Numbered from the stretch's first letter, positions 18,112 through 27,347 are shown. The stretch is DNA of 64,000 nt from Peptococcaceae bacterium BICA1-7 (GCA_000802095.1 JUEB01000024.1:1-64000); one strand, 5' to 3'. Numbers and translations are program-made. The notes: generated by a model from the letters alone, not told the origin.

Positions 18112-19059
18112 GTGAAAGTGGTTTTCATGGGCACCCCTGATTTTGCGGTGCCCTCTCTGAAATCTCTGGCTGGCGCAGGTTATGATATCGAAGTGGTTAC
18201 CCAGCCCGATCGGCCCAGGGGAAGGGGCAAAAAGCTAAAACCCTCACCGGTCAAGGAGGAGGCCCTGGCCCTGGGGCTGACGGTGCACCAGCCCCAGAAG
18301 GTCAGAGAGGAAGGGTTTGTAAGTCTTCTTAAGTCCATCAGCCCTGATGTAATTGCGGTGGCCGCCTTTGGCCAGATACTGCCCGCGGGCATTTTAAATA
18401 TACCCCCTCTGGGTTGTGTTAACGTGCACTCATCACTGCTCCCCAGATACAGGGGAGCTGCTCCCATACAGAGGGCTATTATGGATGGGGAAGATAGAAC
18501 CGGTATAACCATAATGAAAATGGACCAGGGACTGGACAGCGGTGATATTCTCCTGCAGGCCGGCATAAAAATATCCGGTGACGACAGCTTTGGAACGGTA
18601 CATGACCGCCTGGCGGCCCTGGGGGCTAAAATGCTGGCCGAGGTTCTGGAGCTGCTGGGTGAGGGAGAGCTTAAAGGGACCCCCCAGGACCACGACAGGG
18701 CCACCTACGCACCCATAATTACCCGGGAGGATGAAATAATAGACTGGGAAAAGGCTGTAAAAAATATTAAGAACAGGGTAAGGGCACTAAACCCGTGGCC
18801 CGGGGCCAGAACCTTGCTGAACGGGAGAATTCTCAAGATATGGGAAGTCAGGGAACCGGCCGGGGGCGAGCGCCATGTTCCCAATGGAGCCTTTCCGGGG
18901 CAGGTATTGGGCTGTTTCGGAGAAGGGCTGGTGGTGATGTGCGGTGATGGGCCGGGGGTGGTTACCGAACTGCAGCTGCAGGGCTCACGAAAGCTGGGGG
19001 CCGGGGAGTTTTTAAGGGGCTGCCGGATAGAACCCGGGACTGTGCTGGGCCGGGAGTAG
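18112..19059 (+). CDS. fmt: Methionyl-tRNA formyltransferase
   Basis: Transfers a formyl group from 10-formyl-tetrahydrofolate to Met-tRNA-fMet, 315 aa. The N-terminus MKVVFMGTPDFAVPSL is diagnostic. The catalytic region NVHSSLLPRYRGAAPIQRAIMDG (~104-126) contains the folate-binding SLLPRYRGAAP and the catalytic asparagine and histidine, with TGITIMKMDQGLDSGDIL completing the active site. The C-terminal ~110 residues are the tRNA-binding OB domain. GTG start with GGAGGAAG upstream. It is the natural partner of the initiator tRNA at 705-780 and of def. Confidence 0.97.
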   Translation: MKVVFMGTPDFAVPSLKSLAGAGYDIEVVTQPDRPRGRGKKLKPSPVKEEALALGLTVHQPQKVREEGFVSLLKSISPDVIAVAAFGQILPAGILNIPPLGCVNVHSSLLPRYRGAAPIQRAIMDGEDRTGITIMKMDQGLDSGDILLQAGIKISGDDSFGTVHDRLAALGAKMLAEVLELLGEGELKGTPQDHDRATYAPIITREDEIIDWEKAVKNIKNRVRALNPWPGARTLLNGRILKIWEVREPAGGERHVPNGAFPGQVLGCFGEGLVVMCGDGPGVVTELQLQGSRKLGAGEFLRGCRIEPGTVLGRE

Positions 19060-19110
19060 CAGCCTGCAACAGCAAAAAGAGCGGATATTGACGGCGGGAG
19101 GGTGCCGTAA

Positions 19111-19902
19111 ATGAAGGTCAGTATACCTTATATTCAAAACTATGTGCGTAAAAGACTTTTTCTCGGACTATTAGGGGGCAGCCTCCTCCTGGTAGGTCTA
19201 TTTGCCTTTGCCCTCTGGTACATAATTTTTTACCCGGGGCAGTCACTGATGAATCAGTCACTGGTGCTGGCCCTGGTTATTTTTTTAAGCGTTACGGTGG
19301 TGCTGGCCGCTCTGGGTATGGCCGGCATGCTGCTTACCCTCCTGGCTTCAAGGAGGCTATCCTTTCTGCAGGGGCCGATGAGGGTGGGTGTCAATATCTT
19401 TTTTCCCATTATTATAGGGCTGGGAAAGCTCCTGAAGATAGATGTGGACCGTATAAAGAGGTCCTTTATAGAAGTGAACAACCAGATGGTGAGGGCGTCA
19501 TTATTCAGGCTGGCCCCCGAGCAGCTGCTGGTGCTGGTGCCCCACTGCCTTCAGAATACCCAGTGCCCCCACAAGATAACGGTGGAGATTGACAATTGCC
19601 GCCGCTGTGGCAAGTGCTGCATAGGAAACCTTCTTGCCCTGAGGGATCGCTGGGGGGTCAGGATGGGTGTGGCCACCGGCGGGACACTGGCCAGGAAGCT
19701 CATCAGGGACTATCGACCCAGAGCCGTGGTGGCTGTGGCCTGCGAAAGGGACCTCACTAGCGGCATTCAGGATTCCAATCCCCTGCCGGTGCTGGGAGTT
19801 ACCAATGAGAGGCCCTTCGGGCCGTGCCAGAATACCTTTATAGATACCTGCAAGGTTGAAGAGGCCCTTAATTTCTTTTTGGAAAGGGAAGGCGGTAGAT
19901 AA
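19111..19902 (+). CDS. DUF116 family membrane protein
   Basis: A 263-aa protein with two N-terminal membrane segments (about 15-40 and 48-73) and a cytoplasmic C-terminal domain. The cysteine-rich region CPHKITVEIDNCRRCGKCC (~152-170), together with CERD, CQNT and CKVE further on, could bind a metal or Fe-S cluster. This architecture is the DUF116 family, conserved between fmt and rsmB in many Clostridia and of unknown function. ATG start with GGGAGGGTG upstream. The stop overlaps the 5' end of the rsmB reading frame. Confidence 0.88.
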   Translation: MKVSIPYIQNYVRKRLFLGLLGGSLLLVGLFAFALWYIIFYPGQSLMNQSLVLALVIFLSVTVVLAALGMAGMLLTLLASRRLSFLQGPMRVGVNIFFPIIIGLGKLLKIDVDRIKRSFIEVNNQMVRASLFRLAPEQLLVLVPHCLQNTQCPHKITVEIDNCRRCGKCCIGNLLALRDRWGVRMGVATGGTLARKLIRDYRPRAVVAVACERDLTSGIQDSNPLPVLGVTNERPFGPCQNTFIDTCKVEEALNFFLEREGGR

Positions 19903-19943
19903 TCATAGGTTCCCCAAAAAACAGCGCCAGGGATATAGCCCTC

Positions 19944-21263
19944 ATGGTTTTAAAAGAAGTGGACACCGGGGACGCATATGCCAACCTGGCTCTAAGCAGC
20001 GCCCTGGAGAAATTTAAGCCCGGCGCCCTGGACCGGGCTTTTGCCACTGAGGCGGTGTATGGTACACTCCGCGCCCTGAACACCCTGGACTGGATACTAA
20101 ATAAGCATATAAGGCAGCCCCTGGAAAAACAAACCTCCTGGATAAGGAATATTCTTCGCCTGGGGGTTTATCAGATCATGTATATGGACAGGGTCCCCCC
20201 GTCGGCGGCTGTTAACGAGGCAGCCAACCAGGCCAGGCGCTTCGGGCATCCCGGTGCGGTAAGTTTTGTAAACGGGGTGCTGCGCAGTGTGCTTAGAGGG
20301 CGCGGAGAAATAAGATTTCCTTCCCTGGAGGAAGACCCCATTGCCCATATAGCCCTCAGGTACTCACACCCTGAATGGCTGGTGAAAAGGTGGCTCGACG
20401 ACCTTGGGGCAGGGGAAACAATTGAACTGTGCGAGGCCAATAACAGGCCCGCCCCCGTCACCGTCCGGACCAACACCCTGAAGAACACCAGGGACCGGCT
20501 GATGGAGTTGCTGAAGGAAGAGGGTCAGGAGGTCAGGGAAACGGCCTATGCCCCGGAGGGGCTTGTTATAGGTATAGCCGGGCTGAGGGGCTTTGCTCCC
20601 TTTGAAAAGGGACTTTTCCAGGTGCAGGACGAGAGTTCCATGCTGGTGGGGCATGCCCTTTCACCGGCGCCCGGCGCGCTGGTGCTGGACGCCGCCAGCG
20701 CGCCGGGGGGAAAGGCCACCCATCTGGCCCAGTTGATGGGAGACCGGGGATCGGTAGTGGCCTTTGACATTCACCCCCACAAAATAAGACTCATCGAGGA
20801 TAACTGCAGAAGGCTGGGCATAACCTGCGTCAGCCCTGTGGTGGCCGATGCCAGAGAACTGCCCCGGGACTATGCCGGCCGTGCGGATTTTGCTCTGCTG
20901 GACGCTCCCTGCACAGGAACCGGAGTTATAAGGAGAAGGCCGGACTCTCGCTGGAAAAAAACACCAGAAATGATTCCCGGTATACTGGGCCTTCAGAGGG
21001 AGATGCTGGAGAGTATCGCCCGCTGTATAAAGCCCGGGGGAGTTTTAGTGTACAGCACCTGCTCGGTGCTGGAAGAGGAGAATCTGGGGCAGGTGAATAA
21101 CTTCCTTAAAACTTCAGGCCAGTTTGGACTGGAAAGCCTGGCGGGCCTTTTACCAGGAAGCCTGGACGGAGAAGAGTCGCTAGATAAGGGGTATATTCAG
21201 CTTTATCCCCACCGGCACGGCACCGACGGGTTTTTTATGGCCAGAATGAGGAGGGTTACGTAA
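19944..21263 (+). CDS. rsmB: 16S rRNA (cytosine-967-C5)-methyltransferase RsmB
   Basis: SAM-dependent m5C methyltransferase of the Sun/Fmu family, 439 aa. The N-terminal ~140 residues form the NusB-like RNA-binding domain. The catalytic part has the SAM loop DAASAPGGKATHLAQL (~247-262), the DAPCTGTGVIRRRPD motif IV with one catalytic cysteine (~313-327) and the STCSV motif VI with the other (~361-365). The start is uncertain. Family proteins usually begin a few residues earlier, and here the codons S-A-R-D-I-A-L before the ATG fit the family, but upstream of 19944 only ATA/ATC codons exist before a stop at 19896. An AGGG lies 11 nt before the ATG. Confidence 0.93.
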   Translation: MVLKEVDTGDAYANLALSSALEKFKPGALDRAFATEAVYGTLRALNTLDWILNKHIRQPLEKQTSWIRNILRLGVYQIMYMDRVPPSAAVNEAANQARRFGHPGAVSFVNGVLRSVLRGRGEIRFPSLEEDPIAHIALRYSHPEWLVKRWLDDLGAGETIELCEANNRPAPVTVRTNTLKNTRDRLMELLKEEGQEVRETAYAPEGLVIGIAGLRGFAPFEKGLFQVQDESSMLVGHALSPAPGALVLDAASAPGGKATHLAQLMGDRGSVVAFDIHPHKIRLIEDNCRRLGITCVSPVVADARELPRDYAGRADFALLDAPCTGTGVIRRRPDSRWKKTPEMIPGILGLQREMLESIARCIKPGGVLVYSTCSVLEEENLGQVNNFLKTSGQFGLESLAGLLPGSLDGEESLDKGYIQLYPHRHGTDGFFMARMRRVT

Positions 21264-21334
21264 ATAAGAATTACAGTATAAGCCAAAGAGGTATTAAAAG
21301 ATACTTGTAGAAATATTTTTCAAAGGATGAGGGT

Positions 21335-22387
21335 ATGACTGAACAGGTTATTAACCTTAAGGATTTTAGTCTGGAAGAGCTGGAGAGCTATCTGGGCGAA
21401 CTGGGGGAACCCCCATACAGGGCCAGGCAGGTGGCCGGCTGGATTTTTCAAAAAGGGGCCGGGTCCTTTTCTGAAATGACCAATCTTCCCTCAGTGTTAA
21501 GGGAGCGAATGGAACATCTGGCCTCCCCGGGCAGTCTCTCTATATTGAAAAAGCAAGTTTCCTCCCGGGGAGACACCGTTAAGTACCTTTTCGGCCTTCA
21601 TGACGGGCAGGCTGTGGAAAGTGTGCTCATGAGCCATTCCTATGGCCGGTCGGTATGTATTTCCACCCAGGTGGGCTGCCGGATGGGCTGCAGTCTTTGT
21701 GCCTCCACCCTGGGCGGCGTGGTCAGAAACCTGTCGCCGGGGGAAATGTACGACCAGGTGCTGGCGGTGCAGAAGGACTCGGGAACAAGGGTAAGCCATA
21801 TAGTGCTGATGGGGACCGGGGAGCCTCTTGATAATTACGACAGCACCGTGAAATTTTTGCGAAATGTAAATGCCGCCTACGGGCTTAATATAGGTTTCAG
21901 GCACATAACCCTTTCCACCTGCGGGGTAGTCCCCCGCATGAATCAACTGGCCGGGGAGGGATTTCCCCTGACCCTGGCGGTTTCGCTGCACGCCGCCGAA
22001 AACGGGCTGAGGGACAAACTGGTCCCCATGAACAGGAAATACCCGCTGGACATTCTCATGCAGGCCTGCTCCTACTATAACGGCAAGACCGGCAGGAGAA
22101 TATCCTTTGAGTACGCGCTCCTGTCCGGGGTCAACGACAGCCCGGAACAGGCCGCCAGGCTGGCCGGACTGGTGCGGAAAATACCCTGCCATGTGAATCT
22201 TATACCCTATAACCCCGTTGGGGAGAGGCAGTATAAAAGGTCTTCTCCTGAAAAGGTCAAAAGGTTCAGGTCTGTACTGGAGCAGCATGGGATAGAGACC
22301 ACTGTCAGGAGGGAACTGGGGACTGACATTGATGCTGCCTGCGGCCAGCTGAGAAGGCAGGCCGCCCTAAGAAAAAGCTTATTCTGA
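21335..22387 (+). CDS. rlmN: 23S rRNA/tRNA A2-methyltransferase RlmN (radical SAM)
   Basis: Radical SAM enzyme that methylates C2 of adenine 2503 in 23S rRNA and adenine 37 in some tRNAs, 350 aa. The cluster cysteines are C115, C119 and C122 in GCRMGCSLC. GTGEPLDNYD is the GEP SAM motif, and the methyl-carrying cysteine is in the C-terminal region TDIDAACGQLRRQ. The N-terminal ~95 residues form the HhH-like accessory domain (YRARQVAGWIFQKG). ATG with GGATGAGGG upstream. It follows rsmB by about 70 nt, so it is probably in the same operon; a repeat element separates it from the FHA genes. Confidence 0.96.
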   Translation: MTEQVINLKDFSLEELESYLGELGEPPYRARQVAGWIFQKGAGSFSEMTNLPSVLRERMEHLASPGSLSILKKQVSSRGDTVKYLFGLHDGQAVESVLMSHSYGRSVCISTQVGCRMGCSLCASTLGGVVRNLSPGEMYDQVLAVQKDSGTRVSHIVLMGTGEPLDNYDSTVKFLRNVNAAYGLNIGFRHITLSTCGVVPRMNQLAGEGFPLTLAVSLHAAENGLRDKLVPMNRKYPLDILMQACSYYNGKTGRRISFEYALLSGVNDSPEQAARLAGLVRKIPCHVNLIPYNPVGERQYKRSSPEKVKRFRSVLEQHGIETTVRRELGTDIDAACGQLRRQAALRKSLF

Positions 22388-22396
22388 TTTTTTTAC

Positions 22397-22582
22397 CGGT
22401 CAGAATCCAGAATACAGAAGTCAGGAGCCAGAATGGTTTGGGCATTCCTGATAGATCGATAAATGTTGTAAATGCTGTAAATACTGTAAATACTGTATTA
22501 TACAGGGTTATTCCTGGGCTTTGCCGGCAAAGCCCAACATAAAATTCTGACTTCTGACTCCTGACTTCTGGATTCCGACCGC
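22397..22582. repeat. Heptamer inverted element E5 (type A)
   Basis: Left arm CCGGTCAGAATCCAGAATAC and on to 22437, right arm ATTCTGACTTCTGACTCCTG and on to GACCG near 22580; both are period-7 arrays. The core contains GGCATTCCTGAT, a tandem 9-mer TGTAAATAC/TGTAAATGC (about four copies, 22461-22497) and a perfect hairpin GGGCTTTGCCGGCAAAGCCC (about 22515-22534). The tail reads CGCAAAGAACTTCAGTATTAG, close to the tails of E2 and E7. Confidence 0.85.
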
Positions 22583-22623
22583 AAAGAACTTCAGTATTAG
22601 ATTATAAAAGGGGGTGTGGAGCC

Positions 22624-23370
22624 GTGGGCTTTTTTTCAGGACTGGAGGGAAGCCTTGAAAAATACATAGAAGGTTTTTTCAGGGATAAGTTCAAAGGCCG
22701 GGTGCAGCCCCTGGATATAGCCAAAAAACTGGCCCGTGAGATGCGCGAGCGTAAAAGGGTAAGCGTAAACCTTGTCTACGCCCCCAATGAGTATGAGGTA
22801 TATTTAAGCACAGAAGACTTTGCGTCCATTTCCTATCTCTCCGGGGCACTTTCCGGTGAGCTGCAGGATTATTTGCGCCAAAAGGCCGGGGAAAAGGAAT
22901 TTACACTGGTCTCCGACCCCCGGGTCAAGTTTATCGAGGATGAGGAGTTAAAGCCCGGGAGTATCCGGGTCAGCGGTGGTTTTGGCGGGGACGGTGAGCC
23001 CAAGGGCATGGATTTTGAGAACACCCTGAATTACCGAATTACCAAGGATACTTCACCACTGCCGGTGATTGGCCAGAAGTCCAGCTGCTACCTTGAGATG
23101 GTGGAGGGTCCCCTGGCCGGCAGGATTATCAGGCTGTATGACTACCCGCTGGTGATGGGCAGGAGAGATTCCTGCGACCTGGTTTTTCAGGATGAAAGTG
23201 TTTCCCGGAGGCACGCCATGCTTGAGCCCCGGCAGGGGAAATGGCAGCTTACCGATCTGAACAGCACCAACGGAACCTTTGTAAACGGCGAAAGAATCAG
23301 GAACAGGATCATGGAGACCGGTGATACTGTAAAATTTGGCGCCACTGTGTGCGTATTTAAGGTGGATTAG
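22624..23370 (+). CDS. FhaA-like protein (DUF3662 + FHA domain)
   Basis: A 248-aa cytoplasmic phosphothreonine reader. Residues 1-115 are the FhaA N-terminal (DUF3662) domain (LEGSLEKYIEGFFRDKFKGRVQPLDIAKKLAREM). Residues about 150-248 are an FHA domain with the conserved GRR, SxxH (SVSRRHAML) and LNSTNGTFVNG signatures. GTG start with GGGGGTGTGGAG upstream. It starts a compact operon FHA-FHA-stp-ftsW-pbpA-prkC-rsgA-rpe with almost no gaps. By analogy with actinobacterial FhaA/FhaB it should bind phosphorylated targets of the PASTA kinase and link it to wall synthesis. Confidence 0.9.
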   Translation: MGFFSGLEGSLEKYIEGFFRDKFKGRVQPLDIAKKLAREMRERKRVSVNLVYAPNEYEVYLSTEDFASISYLSGALSGELQDYLRQKAGEKEFTLVSDPRVKFIEDEELKPGSIRVSGGFGGDGEPKGMDFENTLNYRITKDTSPLPVIGQKSSCYLEMVEGPLAGRIIRLYDYPLVMGRRDSCDLVFQDESVSRRHAMLEPRQGKWQLTDLNSTNGTFVNGERIRNRIMETGDTVKFGATVCVFKVD

Positions 23371-23372
23371 AA

Positions 23373-23915
23373 TTGATTGATTTACTCCTGACAGTCTTCC
23401 GCTATATATTCTTACTGATTTTGTTTGTATTTATATTTCAGTTGATAAAGATGGTTTTTAGGGACATAAAGCATGTACAGCCCGGTGGAGCGTCTTTGCG
23501 GGCCGGGCCGGCGGAAATCGCTGTCCAGGACCTTGCCCCCCTGCCCGGGGCAGCGGCCGGACTGGCGGTGCTGGTATCATCGGACCCCGGTCTGCCGTCC
23601 GGAAATGTGTATCCCTTAAAGAGTGGGGAGGAGCTGACCCTTGGCCGTGGGGGCAGAAATGACATTTTTCTGACAGGCCCCTACTCCTCGGTGGAACACG
23701 CAGCTTTTTTCGGGAAAGACGGCCAGTTCTGGCTTGAGGACCGGGGCAGTAAAAACGGAACCTATCTAAACGACATCAGGATTGATAAACCAACTGTTCT
23801 TGCGGACGGCGACAGGATAAAAATTGGCGACGTCACCATGCAGTTTGTGAGGTGGTCATATGAAGTGGAGTCAGGGAACAGAAGTGGGCCATATAAGGAA
23901 GCGAAACGAGGATAG
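23373..23915 (+). CDS. FhaB/FipA-like membrane-anchored FHA protein
   Basis: A 180-aa protein with one N-terminal membrane segment (residues 3-25, LLLTVFRYIFLLILFVFIFQ) and a C-terminal FHA domain (about 85-160: LTLGRGGRNDIFL, SVEHAAF, RGSKNGTYLND). TTG start 2 nt after the previous stop. The end overlaps the start of the phosphatase gene by 56 nt, a longer overlap than usual, because its last ~19 codons run into stp in another frame. A membrane-anchored reader of kinase phosphorylation at the division site is inferred from FhaB/FipA. Confidence 0.88.
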   Translation: MIDLLLTVFRYIFLLILFVFIFQLIKMVFRDIKHVQPGGASLRAGPAEIAVQDLAPLPGAAAGLAVLVSSDPGLPSGNVYPLKSGEELTLGRGGRNDIFLTGPYSSVEHAAFFGKDGQFWLEDRGSKNGTYLNDIRIDKPTVLADGDRIKIGDVTMQFVRWSYEVESGNRSGPYKEAKRG

Positions 23916-24573
23916 TATCTGTGTTATTCCGGATATGGCCTTTTTTGCTGTGGCAGATGGCATGGGAGGGCATCTGGCCGGTGAAGTGGCCAGCCGCATG
24001 GCCATAGAGTCAGTGGCCGCGGAGCTTCACACTGCCAGGAACAGCGGGCTGGAAAAAAGGCTCTTAAAGGGAGTCCGGGCTGCCAACAGTAAGGTTTACG
24101 AGGCTTCTCAAAAAGACAGCTCCTGCCGGGGAATGGGAACCACCCTGACTGCCGCCGTAATTAAAGGCAGGGATATGACCCTTGCCCATGTGGGGGACAG
24201 CAGGGCATATATAATTAGGGGAGAAAAAATTTTTTCAATTACCGAGGACCACTCGCTGGTCCAGGAAATGCTTAAGCAGGGGGGTATTACCAGGGAGCAG
24301 GCCCGTGAGCATCCGCACAGGAATGTTCTGACCCGGGCACTGGGAACAGATCCCTCTGTTGAAGTGGACATAATTAAAACATCCCTTGAGGTGGGCGATT
24401 ATGTGCTGATCTGTTCCGACGGGCTCACCGGACTGGTGGAGGACTGCCAAATAATGGATCTGGTTAAGTCTGCCCCAAATCCGGAACAGGCGGTGAGGGA
24501 CCTTATTAAGGAGGCCCTCAGGCAGGGAGGAAATGATAATATTTCTGTGATAGTGGTAGAAATAGATGAATAA
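23860..24573 (+). CDS. stp: PP2C-family serine/threonine phosphatase (Stp/PrpC)
   Basis: A 237-aa metal-dependent phosphatase that reverses PASTA-kinase phosphorylation. Family motifs are present: RKRNEDS (~13-19) with the metal aspartate, ADGMGGH (~32-38), GTTLTAA, HVGDSRAYI (~110-118), SDGLTGLV and GGNDNISVIVV near the C-terminus. The ATG at 23860 gives the usual N-terminus (WSQGTEVGHIRKRNEDS) and lies within the preceding FHA gene. It overlaps ftsW by 8 nt, so the chain of genes is translationally coupled. Confidence 0.95.
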   Translation: MKWSQGTEVGHIRKRNEDSICVIPDMAFFAVADGMGGHLAGEVASRMAIESVAAELHTARNSGLEKRLLKGVRAANSKVYEASQKDSSCRGMGTTLTAAVIKGRDMTLAHVGDSRAYIIRGEKIFSITEDHSLVQEMLKQGGITREQAREHPHRNVLTRALGTDPSVEVDIIKTSLEVGDYVLICSDGLTGLVEDCQIMDLVKSAPNPEQAVRDLIKEALRQGGNDNISVIVVEIDE

Positions 24574-25867
24574 TATGGCTTTTCGGGAAAGCGGCAGGGG
24601 ATATGAGATCAAGCTTCTTGTGCTGGCCGGGCTGTATCTGGCCGCCGGAGCTGCTGCCGCCTATCTCTGGGCGGGAGGAGATCCCCGCACCTATGTTATA
24701 GGGGTGGCGGCCCCGGCCCTGGCCTTTTTACTGGTGGCAGTTATTTTCCAGGCCCTTAAGTTCAAGGCTGACCCATTTCTGCTGCCTGTGGTGGCGGTGC
24801 TATCCTATACCAGCCTGGTAATGCTCTACCGGATCAACCAGTTTTATGCGGTAAGGCAGTTTGTCTGGGTGCTTGCCGGACTTGCATTTATGTTTCTCAC
24901 TACCAGGCTTTTTACCAATTACCGGCGTTTGTCCGACTATAAATATATATATGGGCTTATGGGAGCGGTTGCACTTATAATACCCATCTTTTTTGGAATC
25001 GAGGAGGGTGGGGCTAAAAGCTGGCTGAATTTTGGAGCATTCCACCTGCAGCCCTCTGAGTTTGTTAAAATACTGGTAGTGCTATTCCTGGCCTCCTTCA
25101 TGTCTGAAAACAGGATGGTGCTGACCAGGGACACTGTGACCATTCGTGGGATATCCTTTCCCGGTCCCAGGTCCTGGGGACCTCTTTTGGGTATGTGGGG
25201 AATATCACTGCTGCTTCTTGTTTTCCAGAGAGACCTGGGGACCGCCCTTATATATTTTGGCACCTTTCTGGCTATGGTTTATGTGGCCACCGCCAGGATG
25301 CTGTATATTGGTGTGGGACTGATCCTCTTTATGGGGGGAGGCACACTGAGCTACTTTCTTTTCAGCCATGTCAGGCAGAGGGTGGATATATGGCTTTTAA
25401 ACCCGTATAATTTTATAGAGCTGGGTGACCGGGCCTATAATCAGGCCTACCAGATAGTGCAGTCCCTTTTTGCCATCGGCGCCGGGGGTCTTACCGGAAC
25501 CGGGCTGGGCGGGGGCTATCCACTGTTTATACCCGCGGTGCACACCGATTTCATATTCTCGGCCATAACGGAAGAGATGGGTCTTTTGGGCGGGGTGGGG
25601 ATAATTGTACTGTATGTGTTCTTCATATTCAGGGGCTTTAAAATAGCCCTGGAGTCCAGGGATGACTTTTCCAAACTAATGGCCGCCGGGCTTACAGCCC
25701 TGATGGCCTTGCAGTCCTTTACCATAATAGCGGGAGTGACCAAGCTTCTACCCCTTACCGGGGTGACGCTGCCCTTTATAAGCTACGGGGGAAGCTCTCT
25801 TTTGGCCAATTTTATTATATTGGGGATGCTTTTGAACATTTCCCATGAGGCCAATGCCCATGAATGA
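24566..25867 (+). CDS. SEDS glycosyltransferase FtsW/RodA family
   Basis: Peptidoglycan polymerase of the SEDS family, 433 aa with about ten membrane segments. Conserved regions are GGAKSWLNFGAFHLQPSEFVKI (~151-170, containing the extracellular WLNFG segment), QRDLGTALIYFG (~219-230), the LNPYNFIELGDRAYNQAYQIVQSLFAIGAGGLTGTGLGGG loop and HTDFIFSAITEEMGLLGG, plus the C-terminal PFISYGGSSLL. Next to the class B PBP of the following gene it forms a SEDS-bPBP pair. Whether it acts in division, elongation or sporulation cannot be decided from the sequence. Confidence 0.94.
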   Translation: MNNMAFRESGRGYEIKLLVLAGLYLAAGAAAAYLWAGGDPRTYVIGVAAPALAFLLVAVIFQALKFKADPFLLPVVAVLSYTSLVMLYRINQFYAVRQFVWVLAGLAFMFLTTRLFTNYRRLSDYKYIYGLMGAVALIIPIFFGIEEGGAKSWLNFGAFHLQPSEFVKILVVLFLASFMSENRMVLTRDTVTIRGISFPGPRSWGPLLGMWGISLLLLVFQRDLGTALIYFGTFLAMVYVATARMLYIGVGLILFMGGGTLSYFLFSHVRQRVDIWLLNPYNFIELGDRAYNQAYQIVQSLFAIGAGGLTGTGLGGGYPLFIPAVHTDFIFSAITEEMGLLGGVGIIVLYVFFIFRGFKIALESRDDFSKLMAAGLTALMALQSFTIIAGVTKLLPLTGVTLPFISYGGSSLLANFIILGMLLNISHEANAHE

Positions 25868-27347
25868 CAATATAAAAAGGCTGGCCTATTTTTTAATATC
25901 AATATTCGCAGTGCTGGTGGTTTACCTGGGCTACCTCAATGTGGTGGTGGGGCCCAAGCTTTTCACCGACCCCCATAACAGGCGTCTGGCCGCCGCCGAA
26001 AAGGGGATGATCAGGGGGACTATATACGACCGGCAGGATGTTGTGCTGGCCGAGGACAGGGTGGACAAGGGAGTAAAGAAAAGGGTTTATCCCTTTGGCC
26101 AGGCTACCGCCCACCTGCTTGGCTTTGTTTCACAGCGCTACGGCAGGACCGGGCTGGAGTCCACCTTTGACAGCCACCTGCTGGCTCTGGATGATGCCGG
26201 AAAAATACAGGCACTGGTGGACAGAGTGCTGGGCAGGCAAAGGTATGGCTATGACATAACCTTAAGTGTGGACAGCCGGCTGCAGAGAAAAGCAGCCACC
26301 CTGCTGGGCGGAAAAAGGGGGGCGGTGGTGGCCCTGGACCCCCGCACAGGGGCGGTGCTGGCCATGTCCAGCTGGCCGTCCTTTGACCCCGAAACTATTG
26401 AAGATGTAGTGAAAACAGATAAGGTTAATAAAAATGGCAAGCTGGCAGATGTTAATGTAACCAGCTATGATATGCTGCAAAGGCAGGCCGATGCCGCCCC
26501 TCTTTTAAACAGGGCAGCCCGGGGCATTTATCCCCCGGGGTCCATCTTCAAGGTCATCACCGGGGCAGCCTTACTGGAATCAAAGCCTCAGTTATTGAGT
26601 AATAAGGAATGCCAGGGCAGCACCACGGTGGACGGGTTTGTTCTAAAGGACACCGGTGTACACGGGAATGTGGATTTCAACACCGCCATGGCGGTATCGT
26701 GCAATACCTATTTTGCAGAGCAGGCCCTGGACCTGGGGGAGGCAAATCTTAAAAAGGCAGCCGCATCCTTTGGCTTAAACCTTATCGGCTATGACTCCAG
26801 CGGCAGGATAAGGGGAGACTACCCGGTGACAGGAGGGGAAATAGCCTTCAATCCCGGGACAATGCCTTCCAGTGGAATGGGAGGCGCCGAGCTGGCCTCC
26901 ACCGCCATTGGGCAGGGAAGGACGCTGGTGAGCCCCTTCCAGATGGCCATGGTGGCGGCGGGAGTGGCCAACGGGGGTAATATAATGAAGCCCTACACAC
27001 TGGAAACGGTGACCAGTAAAAACGGCCGGACCATATATAAAAAACCGGGCCCGGAGGTTTTTGCCAGTGCCATCTCTCCCCGGACAGCCGGTCTATTGGC
27101 CGAGGCCATGGAGCAGTGCGTAAAAAGTGGCACCGGAGCTCAGGCCTCGGTTCAGGGGGTGCGGGTGGCCGGCAAGACCGGATCAGCCCAGAACCCTCAC
27201 GGTCAGACCCACGCCTGGTTTATAGGTTTTGCCCCGGTTGAAAACCCGGCCATAGCGGTGGCCGTGGTGGTGGAAAACGCCGGTGGAGGGGGTAACGTGG
27301 CAGCCCCGGTGGCCAGGGAATTGATCAGGCAATATTTAAAACAATAA
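25860..27347 (+). CDS. pbpA: Class B penicillin-binding protein (PbpA-like transpeptidase)
   Basis: Peptidoglycan transpeptidase, 495 aa, with an N-terminal membrane anchor (LAYFLISIFAVLVVYLGYLNVVV) and an extracellular domain. The catalytic motifs are SIFK (in YPPGSIFKVITG), SCN (in AVSCNTYFAEQ) and KTGSAQ. I chose the ATG at 25860 (MNDNIKR), because GAGG at 25847-25850 is 9 nt upstream; two ATGs further up overlap that site. It overlaps the SEDS gene by 8 nt. It is expected to work with that SEDS protein under control of the adjacent kinase. Confidence 0.94.
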   Translation: MNDNIKRLAYFLISIFAVLVVYLGYLNVVVGPKLFTDPHNRRLAAAEKGMIRGTIYDRQDVVLAEDRVDKGVKKRVYPFGQATAHLLGFVSQRYGRTGLESTFDSHLLALDDAGKIQALVDRVLGRQRYGYDITLSVDSRLQRKAATLLGGKRGAVVALDPRTGAVLAMSSWPSFDPETIEDVVKTDKVNKNGKLADVNVTSYDMLQRQADAAPLLNRAARGIYPPGSIFKVITGAALLESKPQLLSNKECQGSTTVDGFVLKDTGVHGNVDFNTAMAVSCNTYFAEQALDLGEANLKKAAASFGLNLIGYDSSGRIRGDYPVTGGEIAFNPGTMPSSGMGGAELASTAIGQGRTLVSPFQMAMVAAGVANGGNIMKPYTLETVTSKNGRTIYKKPGPEVFASAISPRTAGLLAEAMEQCVKSGTGAQASVQGVRVAGKTGSAQNPHGQTHAWFIGFAPVENPAIAVAVVVENAGGGGNVAAPVARELIRQYLKQ

